A stretch of DNA of 64,000 bases from Paenibacillus assamensis DSM 18201 (GCF_000422445.1 NZ_KE383837.1:744001-808000); one strand, 5' to 3'; positions 17,026 through 26,571 are shown, counted from the first letter of the stretch. Notes: generated from the sequence alone by a model not told the origin. Translations and numbers: made by a program.

Positions 17026-18356
17026 GCAATCGTCTCCTTTACAGATTGGTCTTGAACGATCGGTACATACGAGTGGAGCAGGTGACGAATGGAACTGGCA
17101 TACTCCTCCAACTGCGCCCTCGTTATCCACTCACCGTCTGCATGGGCCAAATTTTTCTCCAGACTTCCAGGGCCATAAACAATGGTATAGCTCTCTTCAC
17201 GTTGTGCCCACATGGCATCGCAGGTAAAGGTTTCATGCAAATGATCATCCGTACTTCGCTCCAAGCCTAGTGCCTCTAAGAAGCGCTCCATCAACTCATC
17301 TCGATTATTCAGCACGGGCAATCCCTGCTTCACCCATTCCAAGCGACATATTCGCTCTGCATCTTTAGCTGTTAAAGAAGAACCATCAATGGCACTGAAC
17401 GTATCCGAGAATCGTCCCACTGCATTAGCAAACGCGTCTTCGATCCATAATCGGAACTGCCGTCCTGCTTCCATAGACAAATAAGCAAAGTTCAAAAGCA
17501 GTTGTCCGCTTCCATACACTTTGTTGTGCATCTTTCCGGTATGAAGACCTGCCAAACACATTTTTCCTCCTGCTTCTGTGATTGGCACCGATAGATTCGC
17601 AAACAATTGCTGAGCGATAAAACCAAGCAGCAATGTAGCATTATGCCCACTATGGGGTGCATCATCGGTTGCGTCTTTCCCTTCAACAACGATTCTTGCT
17701 GTCATTGAAGTCGTCGATTTGTCAAAATAGACACCGTCCGAAGGTTCGGCAAATACATTCAATCGGCCGTACCATCCTTTATCAACAAGCACCTTCGTGC
17801 CATACACACCCATCGCGCCGCCTTCTTCACCCGATACACATTGGATGATGATTGTGTACGTATCGAGTAGGTATGGCTTGTCCCGCAGAGCGGCCTCAAT
17901 GCCAGCCAACAGCGCTACACCAGGTCCTTTCATATCTACCGCTCCACGTCCAACAAACGTTTCCCCATCATACGTAACAGGGAATGAGCCATCTACCGTA
18001 TCCATATGAAAATTGAAGACAAGCGTTTGCTCTGGTGGACGCTCCGGTCCGATGCGAAGCACAAGATTAGGCTGAGACGACCAAAATGCATCGCCCATGC
18101 GTGACGCCCGCTCCTTCACAGATAAAGGAACTTCCTCCCCTTCCAATAAAGCTGGATTGGGAGGCTCGTGTATAACGATATGAGCACCTGTTCGCGCAAA
18201 GGCAAACGAGGCATATCGCTGCTGAGCCTCACCTATTAAAGACGGTTGCCCCGTTTCCATAGGCGAAACGGTGTCATAGGCAAGTAGTTCAAGTAGAAAA
18301 GCTTCGTAATCGGATGTGAATAATGGAGATGTTCGAGATGCACAAGTGGCGTCCAC
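17022..18356 (-). CDS. M20-family metallopeptidase/deacylase (ArgE/DapE-like)
   Basis: 444 residues. Zinc ligands and catalytic residues are visible in order: FHMDTVDG, GRGAVDMKGPG (bridging Asp), SGEEGG (general base and ligand Glu), then NVFAEPSDG and a C-terminal AHADGEW His. The family hydrolyses N-acyl or peptide bonds, and some members act in reverse as condensing or deprotecting enzymes in biosynthesis. The GTG start at 18356 has AGGAGGTG about ten bases upstream and overlaps the stop of the preceding isomerase by 1 bp. In this array it could remove a protecting acyl group from an aminosugar or amino acid conjugate (inference). Confidence 0.85.
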   Translation of the reverse strand: MDATCASRTSPLFTSDYEAFLLELLAYDTVSPMETGQPSLIGEAQQRYASFAFARTGAHIVIHEPPNPALLEGEEVPLSVKERASRMGDAFWSSQPNLVLRIGPERPPEQTLVFNFHMDTVDGSFPVTYDGETFVGRGAVDMKGPGVALLAGIEAALRDKPYLLDTYTIIIQCVSGEEGGAMGVYGTKVLVDKGWYGRLNVFAEPSDGVYFDKSTTSMTARIVVEGKDATDDAPHSGHNATLLLGFIAQQLFANLSVPITEAGGKMCLAGLHTGKMHNKVYGSGQLLLNFAYLSMEAGRQFRLWIEDAFANAVGRFSDTFSAIDGSSLTAKDAERICRLEWVKQGLPVLNNRDELMERFLEALGLERSTDDHLHETFTCDAMWAQREESYTIVYGPGSLEKNLAHADGEWITRAQLEEYASSIRHLLHSYVPIVQDQSVKETIA

Positions 18357-19264
18357 TATACAAATACACCTCCTGATTGCGTTTCTGTTTGTTGGAGTTC
18401 ATCCAGCAGGCATTCTAAGCGACGGCCGTAGGCGATATATGATTGTTTCAAACTGCCACCGTCTGTCTTGCTCTGCTGTTTCAAATGTGGAATAAGATGC
18501 AAATGCGGTTCAATAGCGAAGATTCCTGAATAATGATGTTCAAGCAATAAGCGGATCGATTCTCTCACACGAGATTGCCCTGCTCCTGGCAAAGCATAAA
18601 CAGCCTGCTCATTTTCCAAAATGCCATCCTTTATGTGAACGTGGGCGACATAAGGGAGCACCTTTTTCAAATACTCATGGGTATCATAGCGATAGGCAAT
18701 ACCGTTTCCTGTATCAAATAGAAGACGCAGATGAGGAGAATCAATGGTTTTCACCAAATCCAACGCATGGTCTGCCGAAGTTCCTGCCCATCCTGCACAA
18801 TTCTCATGAAGCAGAATGAGGCCAGCATTCGCTGCCATTTCAGTTAGGCGGCTTATACGCTCAATGACGTTACCCCTCCAGACCGATTCAGGCAAACCAT
18901 CATTCGGATAAGACATAATCCGGATATATTTCGTACCAAGTGCCGGCACCCTAGCTGCCAACCGTTTCAACTCCTCTGCATCCCATTCGAAGGGTGCCGT
19001 GATGGGACGCTCCCAATTCGCGATACGTGAGGAAACAACGGTCACCTGCTTATGAGCTGCCTCGATATCGAGTCGGATCGCTTGGAAATCTGCTTCCTCA
19101 ATATCTGCAAGCGAACTTCCATTCACCATCCGAATCTCTAGCTCACGCCAGCCCAATTCTTCATGGGCTTGAATTTGATCACGAAGCGAGGCACCCGCTT
19201 CATCACTTAGTCCTGACAAAACGATGCGCTGTTCATCCCTATCGCCACCATACACCTTAAACAT
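18356..19264 (-). CDS. Xylose-isomerase-like TIM-barrel sugar isomerase/epimerase
   Basis: 302 residues. Family motifs are spread as expected: IVLSGLSDEAG at the first strand, LLHENCAGW with the metal-binding Glu, LRLLFDTGNGI with the Asp/Asn pair, VAHVHIKDG with the metal His, and a late FAIEPHLH Glu. Such IolE/IolI/Hyi-like enzymes isomerise or dehydrate keto-sugars and inosose with a divalent metal. It overlaps the aminotransferase upstream by 8 bp and the M20 gene downstream by 1 bp. Its presence next to Gfo/Idh and DegT enzymes favours a sugar or cyclitol backbone for the pathway product. Confidence 0.82.
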   Translation of the reverse strand: MFKVYGGDRDEQRIVLSGLSDEAGASLRDQIQAHEELGWRELEIRMVNGSSLADIEEADFQAIRLDIEAAHKQVTVVSSRIANWERPITAPFEWDAEELKRLAARVPALGTKYIRIMSYPNDGLPESVWRGNVIERISRLTEMAANAGLILLHENCAGWAGTSADHALDLVKTIDSPHLRLLFDTGNGIAYRYDTHEYLKKVLPYVAHVHIKDGILENEQAVYALPGAGQSRVRESIRLLLEHHYSGIFAIEPHLHLIPHLKQQSKTDGGSLKQSYIAYGRRLECLLDELQQTETQSGGVFV

Positions 19265-20384
19265 GGACGGCTACCTGATGGGCGTGAGCGAGAACCGCCT
19301 CTATGACGAGATCAATATGTTCATCAGGCATTTCCGCATACAGCGGCAAAGCAAGCGACTTCTTCGTCAACGCTTCCGCATGCGGGAAATCACCTTCCTT
19401 ATGCCCTAAATAAGCAAAGGCTGGTTGCAGCGGTAGCGCAAGCGGATAATAAATTTGGGTCTCAATACCCCGTGCATGCAAGAACTGCTGCAATTCATCA
19501 CGTCGCTCGCTTTGCAGCACATACGTATAGTACACACGGACATAATGATCGTCGGTTACGATACGAATGTCTGGTGCTAAGCTTGCAAACGCCTCGTTAT
19601 AACGAGCAGCAATCTGCGCACGACGCTCGATCAACTGACCCAGCCGCAGGAGCTTATGCTGCAAATAACGAGCTACCACTTCATCCATACGATGGTTGTA
19701 TCCAAGATGATGATGGAGGAAGCGAGTAATGCCGTCCTGCCCGTGGTTGCGCAGCATCCGACAGCGTTGTCCCAAGTCATCATCATTGGTTACGATAATT
19801 CCCCCATCGCCTATGCCGCCAAGCGGCTTCGCTGGAAAGAACGAATACAACCCGCTATCGCCTAGCAAACCAGCTTTCGTACCGTTCATACTAGCTCCTA
19901 ACGCGACAGCACTATCCTCCAGCACATGCAGCTGATGCCGATCCGCGATCTCTCTAATCGCAGACATATTAGCCATAACGGAGAACAGATGCGTTGGAAT
20001 GACGACGCGGCTATTCGGTGTAATTTTCGCTTCCAGATCAGTTGGATCCAGCATACCTGTCACGGGATCCACATCGACAAATACAGGACGAGCTTGCAGC
20101 AGCGCAATTGTACTAGCTGTAGAAATAAAAGAGAATGCAGGAGTGAGCACATCTACACCTGGACCAACTCCTAATGCTCGCAATATAACACTTAAAGCTG
20201 TCGTTCCATTTGACACGGCTACTGCATGCTTCGCCCCTGTATAAGCACGAATCGCTTGCTCAAAGTCAGCCACTCCCTCTTTCAAAATAAAATTATCGGA
20301 GAGACCTACCTGAAACACAATATCTTTGATGATGTCACGATCTTCCGCATATCTCGCACCATAGTTGAAAAAAGGAACGCTCAT
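19257..20384 (-). CDS. DegT/DnrJ/EryC1/StrS-family aminotransferase, copy 1
   Basis: 375 residues, normal for sugar aminotransferases. PLP features: SNGTTALSVIL phosphate contact, DVLTPAFSFISTAST, LEDSAVALG with the PLP-ring Asp, and the Schiff-base Lys in YSFFPAKPLGGIGDGG near residue 185. The C-terminal region has the R-rich NHGQDGITRFLHHHLGYNHRMDE motif. These enzymes add an amino group to a keto-sugar or keto-cyclitol. It starts 2 bp after the stop of a paralogue (copy 2), which it resembles only moderately, so the two probably act on different positions or intermediates. Confidence 0.88.
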   Translation of the reverse strand: MSVPFFNYGARYAEDRDIIKDIVFQVGLSDNFILKEGVADFEQAIRAYTGAKHAVAVSNGTTALSVILRALGVGPGVDVLTPAFSFISTASTIALLQARPVFVDVDPVTGMLDPTDLEAKITPNSRVVIPTHLFSVMANMSAIREIADRHQLHVLEDSAVALGASMNGTKAGLLGDSGLYSFFPAKPLGGIGDGGIIVTNDDDLGQRCRMLRNHGQDGITRFLHHHLGYNHRMDEVVARYLQHKLLRLGQLIERRAQIAARYNEAFASLAPDIRIVTDDHYVRVYYTYVLQSERRDELQQFLHARGIETQIYYPLALPLQPAFAYLGHKEGDFPHAEALTKKSLALPLYAEMPDEHIDLVIEAVLAHAHQVAVHV

Positions 20385-20386
20385 TC

Positions 20387-21523
20387 TTACACCCCTCCTT
20401 CGTAAAATTTGTTAATGGCCTCACTAACCGCTGCAACGCCTTCCTCCGTTAAGTCAGGATAGAGCGGCAGCCCAACCGTTCTCGTACAAGCCAGCTCCGC
20501 ATGAGGCATGCTTCCTTCCTCATAGCCAAGTGATGCAAAGCAAGGCTGCGTATGCAAAGTTAACGGGTAATACACCTCTGTACCAATTCCGTTATCCGTC
20601 AAATACTGTACAAGTTCATTACGGCGATCACATTCGATTACATACACATAGTAGACAGGATTCGTTGTATCTTGCCTCTCTCTAATGGATGGCGTCTGGA
20701 CATGTGGATTCGAAGCAAGATAGTTATTATATAACGCTGCTAAATGCGCACGCTTGGCAATCTCCTGTGATAAAAAAGGCAACCGCGATAATAGTACAGC
20801 GGCCTGTATATCATCCATCCGACTGTTATACCCAACCTCATGATAAACATATGGAACCCCTTCATCCTGACCATGAATGCGCAATCTGCGTACCCGATGA
20901 GCTAGCAAATCATCATTCGTAACAATAAGACCTGCATCACCAATTGCTCCTAGTGTTTTAGTTGGAAAAAAAGAGATGACACCAGCCTGACCAATTAAAC
21001 CAGCATGCACACTGTCATGAAACATACCAATCGCCTCAGCACTATCTTCCAACACTAACAATCCATGCTTGTCCGCAATACGCTGAATCTCCTTCATATC
21101 AGCCAACTGCGTAAATAGATGAACGGGCATAATCGCCTTTGTATGCTCGGTAATTTTACGTTCAATATCTTCGACTGAGATGCTGTACGTAACGGGATCA
21201 ATATCGACAAATACAGGCGTAGCCCCTACATGCCCAACACTTGAGGCAGAGGCAAAGAACGTAAAGCATGGTACGATCACTTCATCACCAGGTCCGATTC
21301 CAGACGCCTTCAGCATAATAATAAGCGCATCTGTCGCATTGCCGACCGCTATACAATGTTTCGCTCCTGTATAAGCTTGCATCATCTGTTCAAACTTTTT
21401 CACAGTTGGTCCATTCGTAAACTGTCCTGATTCAAAAATCTTATCCAGCTCTTCTTCGATTAACGGCCATTGGCGTCTAAATGAAGCCGCACCAGAGAAA
21501 AATGAAATTGTCATATCGTTCAC
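20387..21523 (-). CDS. DegT/DnrJ/EryC1/StrS-family aminotransferase, copy 2
   Basis: 378 residues. Motifs: VGNATDALIIML, EVIVPCFTFFASASS, LEDSAEAIGM and the PLP Lys in ISFFPTKTLGAIGDAG, then RIHGQDEGVPYVYHEVGYNSRMD. The sequence is a typical sugar nucleotide or aminocyclitol aminotransferase using glutamate or glutamine. The ATG at 21523 overlaps the stop of the upstream Gfo/Idh gene by 4 bp. Tandem DegT genes with two Gfo/Idh oxidoreductases predict two oxidation-transamination steps, hence a diamino product (inference). Confidence 0.88.
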   Translation of the reverse strand: MNDMTISFFSGAASFRRQWPLIEEELDKIFESGQFTNGPTVKKFEQMMQAYTGAKHCIAVGNATDALIIMLKASGIGPGDEVIVPCFTFFASASSVGHVGATPVFVDIDPVTYSISVEDIERKITEHTKAIMPVHLFTQLADMKEIQRIADKHGLLVLEDSAEAIGMFHDSVHAGLIGQAGVISFFPTKTLGAIGDAGLIVTNDDLLAHRVRRLRIHGQDEGVPYVYHEVGYNSRMDDIQAAVLLSRLPFLSQEIAKRAHLAALYNNYLASNPHVQTPSIRERQDTTNPVYYVYVIECDRRNELVQYLTDNGIGTEVYYPLTLHTQPCFASLGYEEGSMPHAELACTRTVGLPLYPDLTEEGVAAVSEAINKFYEGGV

Positions 21524-22578
21524 CCCGTTTTTACAGTTTCAAAGTGCACACCTGCACCATCATATAACTCCTGTTCTGCTTTAGACAGCATAAGACCGCA
21601 TTTCATCTTAGCCTCACATAACGTAGCAACGACTCGCGCGTTAAAGGCCAAGTCACTTTCAGGCTTAGCACACAGTCCATCAAAGTAACGATAATACTCC
21701 ACAAACATCGCCGACAGCGGATCATCGTACATCACTTGCTGTTCGATAAGCACCCCATCTTTATCGTAGATTTGCAGCCAAGAGTAGCTGTCATCCTGTG
21801 CACAAGGAAAATAACCTACGACTTGATGGTTGGCAAAATAGAGACGAATCGTCCGCTTGCGGATCGGAGAGGCAAGGTTGGAATTGAGGCGAGAAGTTAG
21901 CCCTCCTGCATGCAGCAGTGAAATGTGAGCGGTCCCGAGATTCGGTACGACCGCACCTTCCACATGCATATCTGTAACAGAAGCTTGTACCACATCCGCT
22001 TGCGCGCCACCGAGACTAAGAGCCAATGCAGCCAGATGTGGAATTTCTACATCTAATGCACTGTCATGACTCATGTTGGACAAAGTGCGAGTCAATCGGG
22101 CTTTGTCCTGCTCTGCCACAATAAGCGTAAGCGGTCCGTATCGATTTGAACGAACAATGATTCGAATCTGCGCCGTCAAAGAACTAGACAGCCAGTTCGC
22201 TACAACAAGAACGTCCAATCCATACTGCCTTTCTAATTGCTGTATTAGCTCCAACTCGGCCAAAGTGGAAGCTAGCGGCTTCTCGACCATGAAATTTTTA
22301 TATCCATGCTCTGCTGCTTGCCGCAGCGTCTCCGCATGCAGTTCTGGTGATGTACAAATATGAACGACCGTGTCTTCTGGCGCGAAGTCTACTACATCCT
22401 TTACATTTCGGAAAAAAGCAAGGGAAGGCTCTTGGATATGACTTGCGTAAGGATCAACGACGCCCACTTTTGTATCAAAAAGGCCTGTATGCCGTTGATC
22501 GGTATGAAGCTTGCGCAAACAATGCAAATGCAAGCCGCGGCCAGCTCTTCCAAATCCAAAAATCAACGATTTTTTCAT
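21520..22578 (-). CDS. Gfo/Idh/MocA-family oxidoreductase (array copy 1)
   Basis: 352 residues. The Rossmann segment is IFGFGRAGRGLHLHCL and the catalytic motif FMVEKPLAST. The C-terminal substrate domain is divergent: it carries HDSALDVEIPHLAALALSLG, where HxxxLxxE replaces the common GGxxxDxGxH motif, so the substrate probably differs from that of the other copies. It starts 15 bp after trpF and begins the non-trp part of the array. It probably supplies a keto compound for the DegT enzyme whose gene overlaps its end. Confidence 0.8.
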   Translation of the reverse strand: MKKSLIFGFGRAGRGLHLHCLRKLHTDQRHTGLFDTKVGVVDPYASHIQEPSLAFFRNVKDVVDFAPEDTVVHICTSPELHAETLRQAAEHGYKNFMVEKPLASTLAELELIQQLERQYGLDVLVVANWLSSSLTAQIRIIVRSNRYGPLTLIVAEQDKARLTRTLSNMSHDSALDVEIPHLAALALSLGGAQADVVQASVTDMHVEGAVVPNLGTAHISLLHAGGLTSRLNSNLASPIRKRTIRLYFANHQVVGYFPCAQDDSYSWLQIYDKDGVLIEQQVMYDDPLSAMFVEYYRYFDGLCAKPESDLAFNARVVATLCEAKMKCGLMLSKAEQELYDGAGVHFETVKTG

Positions 22579-22593
22579 GGATACAGCTCCTCT

Positions 22594-23247
22594 TCAATCG
22601 CTTACAAGATGTGCTTCTAAACTAGCAGAATGCACCTCTTGCACGAATTTTCGCATTTTATAGCGGTCCTTCACACCTTCAGTTTCCACACCACTGCTCA
22701 CATCAACAGCGAATGGTCGAACTTGCTCTATAGCTCTCGCTACATTGCCTACATGCAAGCCGCCTGCTAAAATAATCGTCCGCCTTTCACTTACCCCAAC
22801 AGCAAATTTCCACGGGAATGGCTGACCCGTCCCGCCAGTTGCACCATCAACATGCGTATCCAGCAAAATAGCTCGCACGTTATTCTCATGAGTGTACGCA
22901 CTTATTTGAGCTAAATCGTCCTCATCCCGAACGGAAATAGTTTTGACGACAGGTCGTATCACCTGCTCACAGTATTGTGGAAATTCTTGTCCATGCAGCT
23001 GCACGAGATCCAAGTGACAGTACGCTGCAATATCATTTACAATATGAAGTTCTTCATTAACGAAGACCCCTGTCGTTGTCACATAAGGCGGCAGCAATTG
23101 TATGATCCGTCTTGCTTGCTCCGGTGTCACTTCTCGCTTGCTGCTCGTAAATACAAAGCCTATCGTATCGGCACCTGCATCGACAGCAGCTAACGCAGCT
23201 TCTATTGTGGTTAACCCGCAAATTTTCACTCTAACGATAATCAGCAC
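22594..23247 (-). CDS. trpF: Phosphoribosylanthranilate isomerase
   Basis: About 210 residues, normal for TrpF. The catalytic Cys is in VKICGLT and the catalytic Asp in LLDTHVDGATGGTG; the phosphate-binding ILAGGLHVGNV and DVSSGVE follow. It converts N-(5-phosphoribosyl)anthranilate to CdRP in tryptophan synthesis. The start is unsettled: the GTG at 23247 lies inside the AAGGAGGTG ribosome site, the next GTG is 17 bases away, and ATT or ATC codons fall at the best spacing. It lies 96 bp after trpA and, unusually, after rather than between trpC and trpB. Confidence 0.9.
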   Translation of the reverse strand: MLIIVRVKICGLTTIEAALAAVDAGADTIGFVFTSSKREVTPEQARRIIQLLPPYVTTTGVFVNEELHIVNDIAAYCHLDLVQLHGQEFPQYCEQVIRPVVKTISVRDEDDLAQISAYTHENNVRAILLDTHVDGATGGTGQPFPWKFAVGVSERRTIILAGGLHVGNVARAIEQVRPFAVDVSSGVETEGVKDRYKMRKFVQEVHSASLEAHLVSD

Positions 23248-23343
23248 CTCCTTGCATCGTAACTATAACAACCAGTCTATTCACGAAGTCATTCCAGCAC
23301 CGCAATTGAATAGATTAACCTCTATACGAAGCTTCATATACAG

Positions 23344-24159
23344 CTACACTCGCTCCACGGCAACTCGCCTTGTCGCACTTTTTAACTGATGTACAAAAGC
23401 TCGCACATCCTGCTCTACCGTCTCCGATGAAGCTTGTTTAATGACCTGAATAAGCGCACTTCCCACAATCGCTCCATCTGCATAGCTGCTAACTTCCTTC
23501 ACATGCTGCGCATTGGAAATTCCGAAGCCAACTGCTAGTGGCAACGTTGACTGTTGTCTAATTTGATGAATAAAGCCAGGTAGTTCATTAGGCAGCGACT
23601 GCCTTACTCCTGTGACACCAGCAACCGAAATGCAGTACAAAAATCCACTTCCCTGCTTCACAACAGCAGCAGCGCGCTCTTCACTCGTTGTAGGTGCAAG
23701 GAAAAAAATTAAGTCAAGCCCATGCGGCTCAAACTTCTGTACCCAAGGCTGTGCCATCGTAGAAGGCAAGTCTGGGATAATGAAGCCGTCAACACCTGCT
23801 TCTACTGCTTGGGCTGCCAACCTCTCTAGACCATAAGCAAGGAAAGAGTTGCAGTAGCCCATAAATACAATTGGAGTGTCTATGCCTGATGCGCGCAGCT
23901 TGCTGACCGTCTCAAGACAAATGTCCAAGTTGGTACCATTGTTGACAGCCTGCAAACAGGCTTCCTGAATAGTGGGGCCATCTGCTAGCGGGTCCGCATA
24001 AGGAACGCCCAACTCGATAATATCTGCCCCAGATTCCGCAATTGCACGAATTAACGACTCTGAAATGTCTAAGTTCGGATAGCCAACTGGAATATAAATA
24101 ATTAGAGCGCCTTCTTCCTTTTCGCGCAATTGGGCAAACGTCTTTTCGATACGACTCAT
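23344..24159 (-). CDS. trpA: Tryptophan synthase alpha chain
   Basis: 271 residues. Catalytic Glu and Asp are present in [17 protein letters not shown]. Loop 6 reads [13 protein letters not shown] and the phosphate site is GFGIS plus GAIVGSAL. It cleaves indole-3-glycerol phosphate to indole and glyceraldehyde-3-phosphate and channels indole to TrpB. The start overlaps the end of trpB by 4 bp, so 1:1 expression is likely. Nothing suggests loss of activity or a switch to a free-indole (BX1/IGL-like) enzyme, though this cannot be judged by eye. Confidence 0.95.
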   Translation of the reverse strand: MSRIEKTFAQLREKEEGALIIYIPVGYPNLDISESLIRAIAESGADIIELGVPYADPLADGPTIQEACLQAVNNGTNLDICLETVSKLRASGIDTPIVFMGYCNSFLAYGLERLAAQAVEAGVDGFIIPDLPSTMAQPWVQKFEPHGLDLIFFLAPTTSEERAAAVVKQGSGFLYCISVAGVTGVRQSLPNELPGFIHQIRQQSTLPLAVGFGISNAQHVKEVSSYADGAIVGSALIQVIKQASSETVEQDVRAFVHQLKSATRRVAVERV

Positions 24160-25358
24160 ACCGTCACCCCTTCCAATTCCAGTTGTGCTAATCGCTCCAA
24201 CCCTTCAATTGCCTGATTCATATCTTTATCTCCACGTCCAGATAAGTTAACGAGCACAATCATTTCTTCCGAAAGCGTTGGCGCCAGCTTCAAAGCATAG
24301 GCAACCGCATGAGACGATTCCAATGCGGGCAATATTCCTTCTGTACGGCATAAATATTCAAATGCTTTAAGCGCTTCACGATCATTAATCGACGTATATT
24401 CCACACGTCCACTATCTTTCAAGAAGCTATGCTGTGGACCGACACCTGGATAATCCAAACCCGGAGCTATGCTGTGTGTTTCAAGTATTTGACCGTATGC
24501 ATCTTGCAGCATATAAGTAAAGCTTCCTTGAACGATGCCAAGCGAACCTTTCACGAGTGGGGCTGCATGTTTATTGCTCTCAATTCCTTCACCCGCAGCC
24601 TGTACACCAATCAGTTTCACTTCTGGATCGTCGAGAAACCCGTTAAAGATGCCGATTGCGTTGCTGCCACCTCCTACACAAGCAACTACATAGTCAGGCA
24701 GACGACCTTCGGCTTCAAATATTTGTTCTCTTGCTTCCTGACCAATAATGGATTGAAAATCAGCGACGATTTTTGGAAAAGGATGAGGACCAACGGCCGA
24801 GCCTAATAAATAATGTGTATCATGTACATTCGTAATCCAATCGCGAATCGCTTCACCGATCGCATCCTTCAGTGTTTGCTGACCAGCGTGAACGAGTCGC
24901 AAATCTGCGCCAAGCAACTTCATACGCTGTACATTCGGTGCTTGACGCGCAGCATCCACAGCACCCATATACACGACGCACTCAATTCCAAGCAAACTAC
25001 AAACGGTTGCAACAGCGACCCCATGCTGACCTGCTCCTGTTTCGGCAACAATCCGCTGCTTGCCTATTTTCTTAGCTAACAATGCTTGTGCCAGAGCATT
25101 ATTGATCTTATGGGCTCCCGTATGCGTCAAATCCTCCCGTTTCAGATAGAGCTTGGCCCCGCCCAGTTTGGAGGGAATCCGATGCAATGGAGTAAGCGGT
25201 GTAGGTCTTCCTACAAAATGCTTCAATATCGCAGCCACTTCGTTTCTAAAATTAACATCATCCTTAACCCTCTCGTACTCATGCTCCAATTCTTCTAAGT
25301 TGCGAATTAACGTTTCCGCGACGAACGCGCCGCCGAATTGCCCGAAAAATCCATTCAT
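24156..25358 (-). CDS. trpB: Tryptophan synthase beta chain (TrpB1 type)
   Basis: 400 residues, TrpB1 size. PLP Lys lies in [11 protein letters not shown], the catalytic loop [10 protein letters not shown] is intact, the PLP phosphate site is [10 protein letters not shown], and NLSGRGDKD closes the protein. It joins indole and serine to give tryptophan in the alpha2beta2 complex. GGAGGAG precedes the ATG by about ten bases. It lies 43 bp after trpC and overlaps trpA by 4 bp. Confidence 0.96.
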   Translation of the reverse strand: MNGFFGQFGGAFVAETLIRNLEELEHEYERVKDDVNFRNEVAAILKHFVGRPTPLTPLHRIPSKLGGAKLYLKREDLTHTGAHKINNALAQALLAKKIGKQRIVAETGAGQHGVAVATVCSLLGIECVVYMGAVDAARQAPNVQRMKLLGADLRLVHAGQQTLKDAIGEAIRDWITNVHDTHYLLGSAVGPHPFPKIVADFQSIIGQEAREQIFEAEGRLPDYVVACVGGGSNAIGIFNGFLDDPEVKLIGVQAAGEGIESNKHAAPLVKGSLGIVQGSFTYMLQDAYGQILETHSIAPGLDYPGVGPQHSFLKDSGRVEYTSINDREALKAFEYLCRTEGILPALESSHAVAYALKLAPTLSEEMIVLVNLSGRGDKDMNQAIEGLERLAQLELEGVTV

Positions 25359-25401
25359 CTTCTTTACGCTCCTCCTTCGCTCTTGCGCTCAACATTCTCA
25401 T

Positions 25402-26208
25402 TTATTGATTCGTCTTTACTTCATTTGCAACAGTTGCAAATTGACGAACTTGACTCACAATATCCGGTGCTTTAAGCAGCGCTTCTCCCACTAACATTGC
25501 ATCAAATCCTAATTGCTCCGCTTTCCTTGCATCGTCCGGGCTAGCTAACCCGCTTTCACTGACGGTCAACGTTGCAGCTGGTAATCCAGAACGAATACGC
25601 TCAGAGCGCTTCAAATCAACGTCAAACGATTGCAAATCCCGATTGTTAATGCCGATAATAGCCGCGCCTGCTTCAACAGCCCGCTGAGTCTCTTCTTCTG
25701 TAAAGCATTCTACTAACGCCTGCATGCCAAGTTCATGGGCCAAGCCTATCATTTCTTGCAATTGGCTAGGGTCAATAGCTCTTACAATCATCAATACCGC
25801 ATCTGCTCCCACTGACCGTGCTTCATATATTTGATAAGGATCAATAATAAATTCCTTATACATGACAGGAATATGAACCTGTGCATCATTCGCGATTAAC
25901 TCCACAATCTCAGCACCGCCGCCAAAAAACTCTTTGTCAGCCAAAACTGATATTGCACGTGCACCATGCTCAGAATAAATGCGAGCCAATTGTAATGGAT
26001 TATAATTTTCACGGAACGTTCCTTTAGAAGGAGACTTCTCTTTCACTTCCGCGATTAGCGATATTCCAGGCTGATTAAGAGCCTCATAGAACGGTCGCGG
26101 ACTGCGCGCCTCTGCAAGCTTTGCTTGTAGTTCTTGCAATGGCTTGAGCCGAATTTTCTCTGCTACTTCCTTATGTTTGTTTTCTAAAATCTCATCCAAC
26201 ATAAACAT
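25402..26208 (-). CDS. trpC: Indole-3-glycerol phosphate synthase
   Basis: 268 residues. Active-site segments are complete: LIAEVKEKSPSKG, SVLADKEFFGG, MYKEFIIDPYQI, GINNRDL and VSESGL. It closes CdRP to indole-3-glycerol phosphate. The ATG at 26208 has AGGAGG nine bases upstream; a TTG one codon earlier is not needed. It is the first gene of the thirteen-gene minus-strand array. No trpE, trpG or trpD is in the window, so anthranilate and phosphoribosylanthranilate must come from elsewhere. Confidence 0.95.
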   Translation of the reverse strand: MFMLDEILENKHKEVAEKIRLKPLQELQAKLAEARSPRPFYEALNQPGISLIAEVKEKSPSKGTFRENYNPLQLARIYSEHGARAISVLADKEFFGGGAEIVELIANDAQVHIPVMYKEFIIDPYQIYEARSVGADAVLMIVRAIDPSQLQEMIGLAHELGMQALVECFTEEETQRAVEAGAAIIGINNRDLQSFDVDLKRSERIRSGLPAATLTVSESGLASPDDARKAEQLGFDAMLVGEALLKAPDIVSQVRQFATVANEVKTNQ

Positions 26209-26249
26209 CAATTAGTTCCTCCTTATCATTTGAACTTGAACATTTTATT

Positions 26250-26278
26250 GATATAATACAACTTGTCCCATGTGTTAA
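26250..26278 (-). promoter_or_regulatory. Sigma-A-type promoter for the trp/aminosugar array
   Basis: Minus strand: -35 TTAACA (26278-26273), a 17-bp spacer and -10 TATATC (26255-26250); an overlapping TTATAT gives a 16-bp spacer. The implied leader to the trpC ATG is only about 30-40 nt, too short for a T-box or a classical trp attenuator. Confidence 0.55.
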
Positions 26279-26571
26279 ATCGGAATTAGGTGTTTGTTTT
26301 ATCCCTAATTAAGAGATGACGAATGAAACGCATGCTATGCTTGCTCCATTTCAACTATCAAAATCTATGAAATAGAGGATGCAATTCAAACAATGGTAGA
26401 ATTGTTGAATGGTCTGATTAACGACGAAAATAGAAGAAAATAGAATGTTGAAGTAGATTGAAAAATAGATCATTCACATATGAAGGAGGTGAAAAAACGA
26501 TTGTGCAAGAGGAGTAATACTGCAACATCATTGACATGATTTACATTATGAAGCATCAATAAAATTACCAT

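Noticed and set aside
24429-24806. Plus-strand 125-codon frame inside trpB
   Set aside because: Antisense shadow of a clearly functional trpB.
13133-26208. Interpreting the array as a capsule or lipopolysaccharide-type polysaccharide locus
   Set aside because: A WbpA-like dehydrogenase and DegT enzymes are present, but there is no glycosyltransferase, flippase or polymerase in the array.
26209-26280. T-box or TRAP-controlled trp leader
   Set aside because: The leader is too short and contains neither the T-box consensus nor spaced G/UAG triplets.
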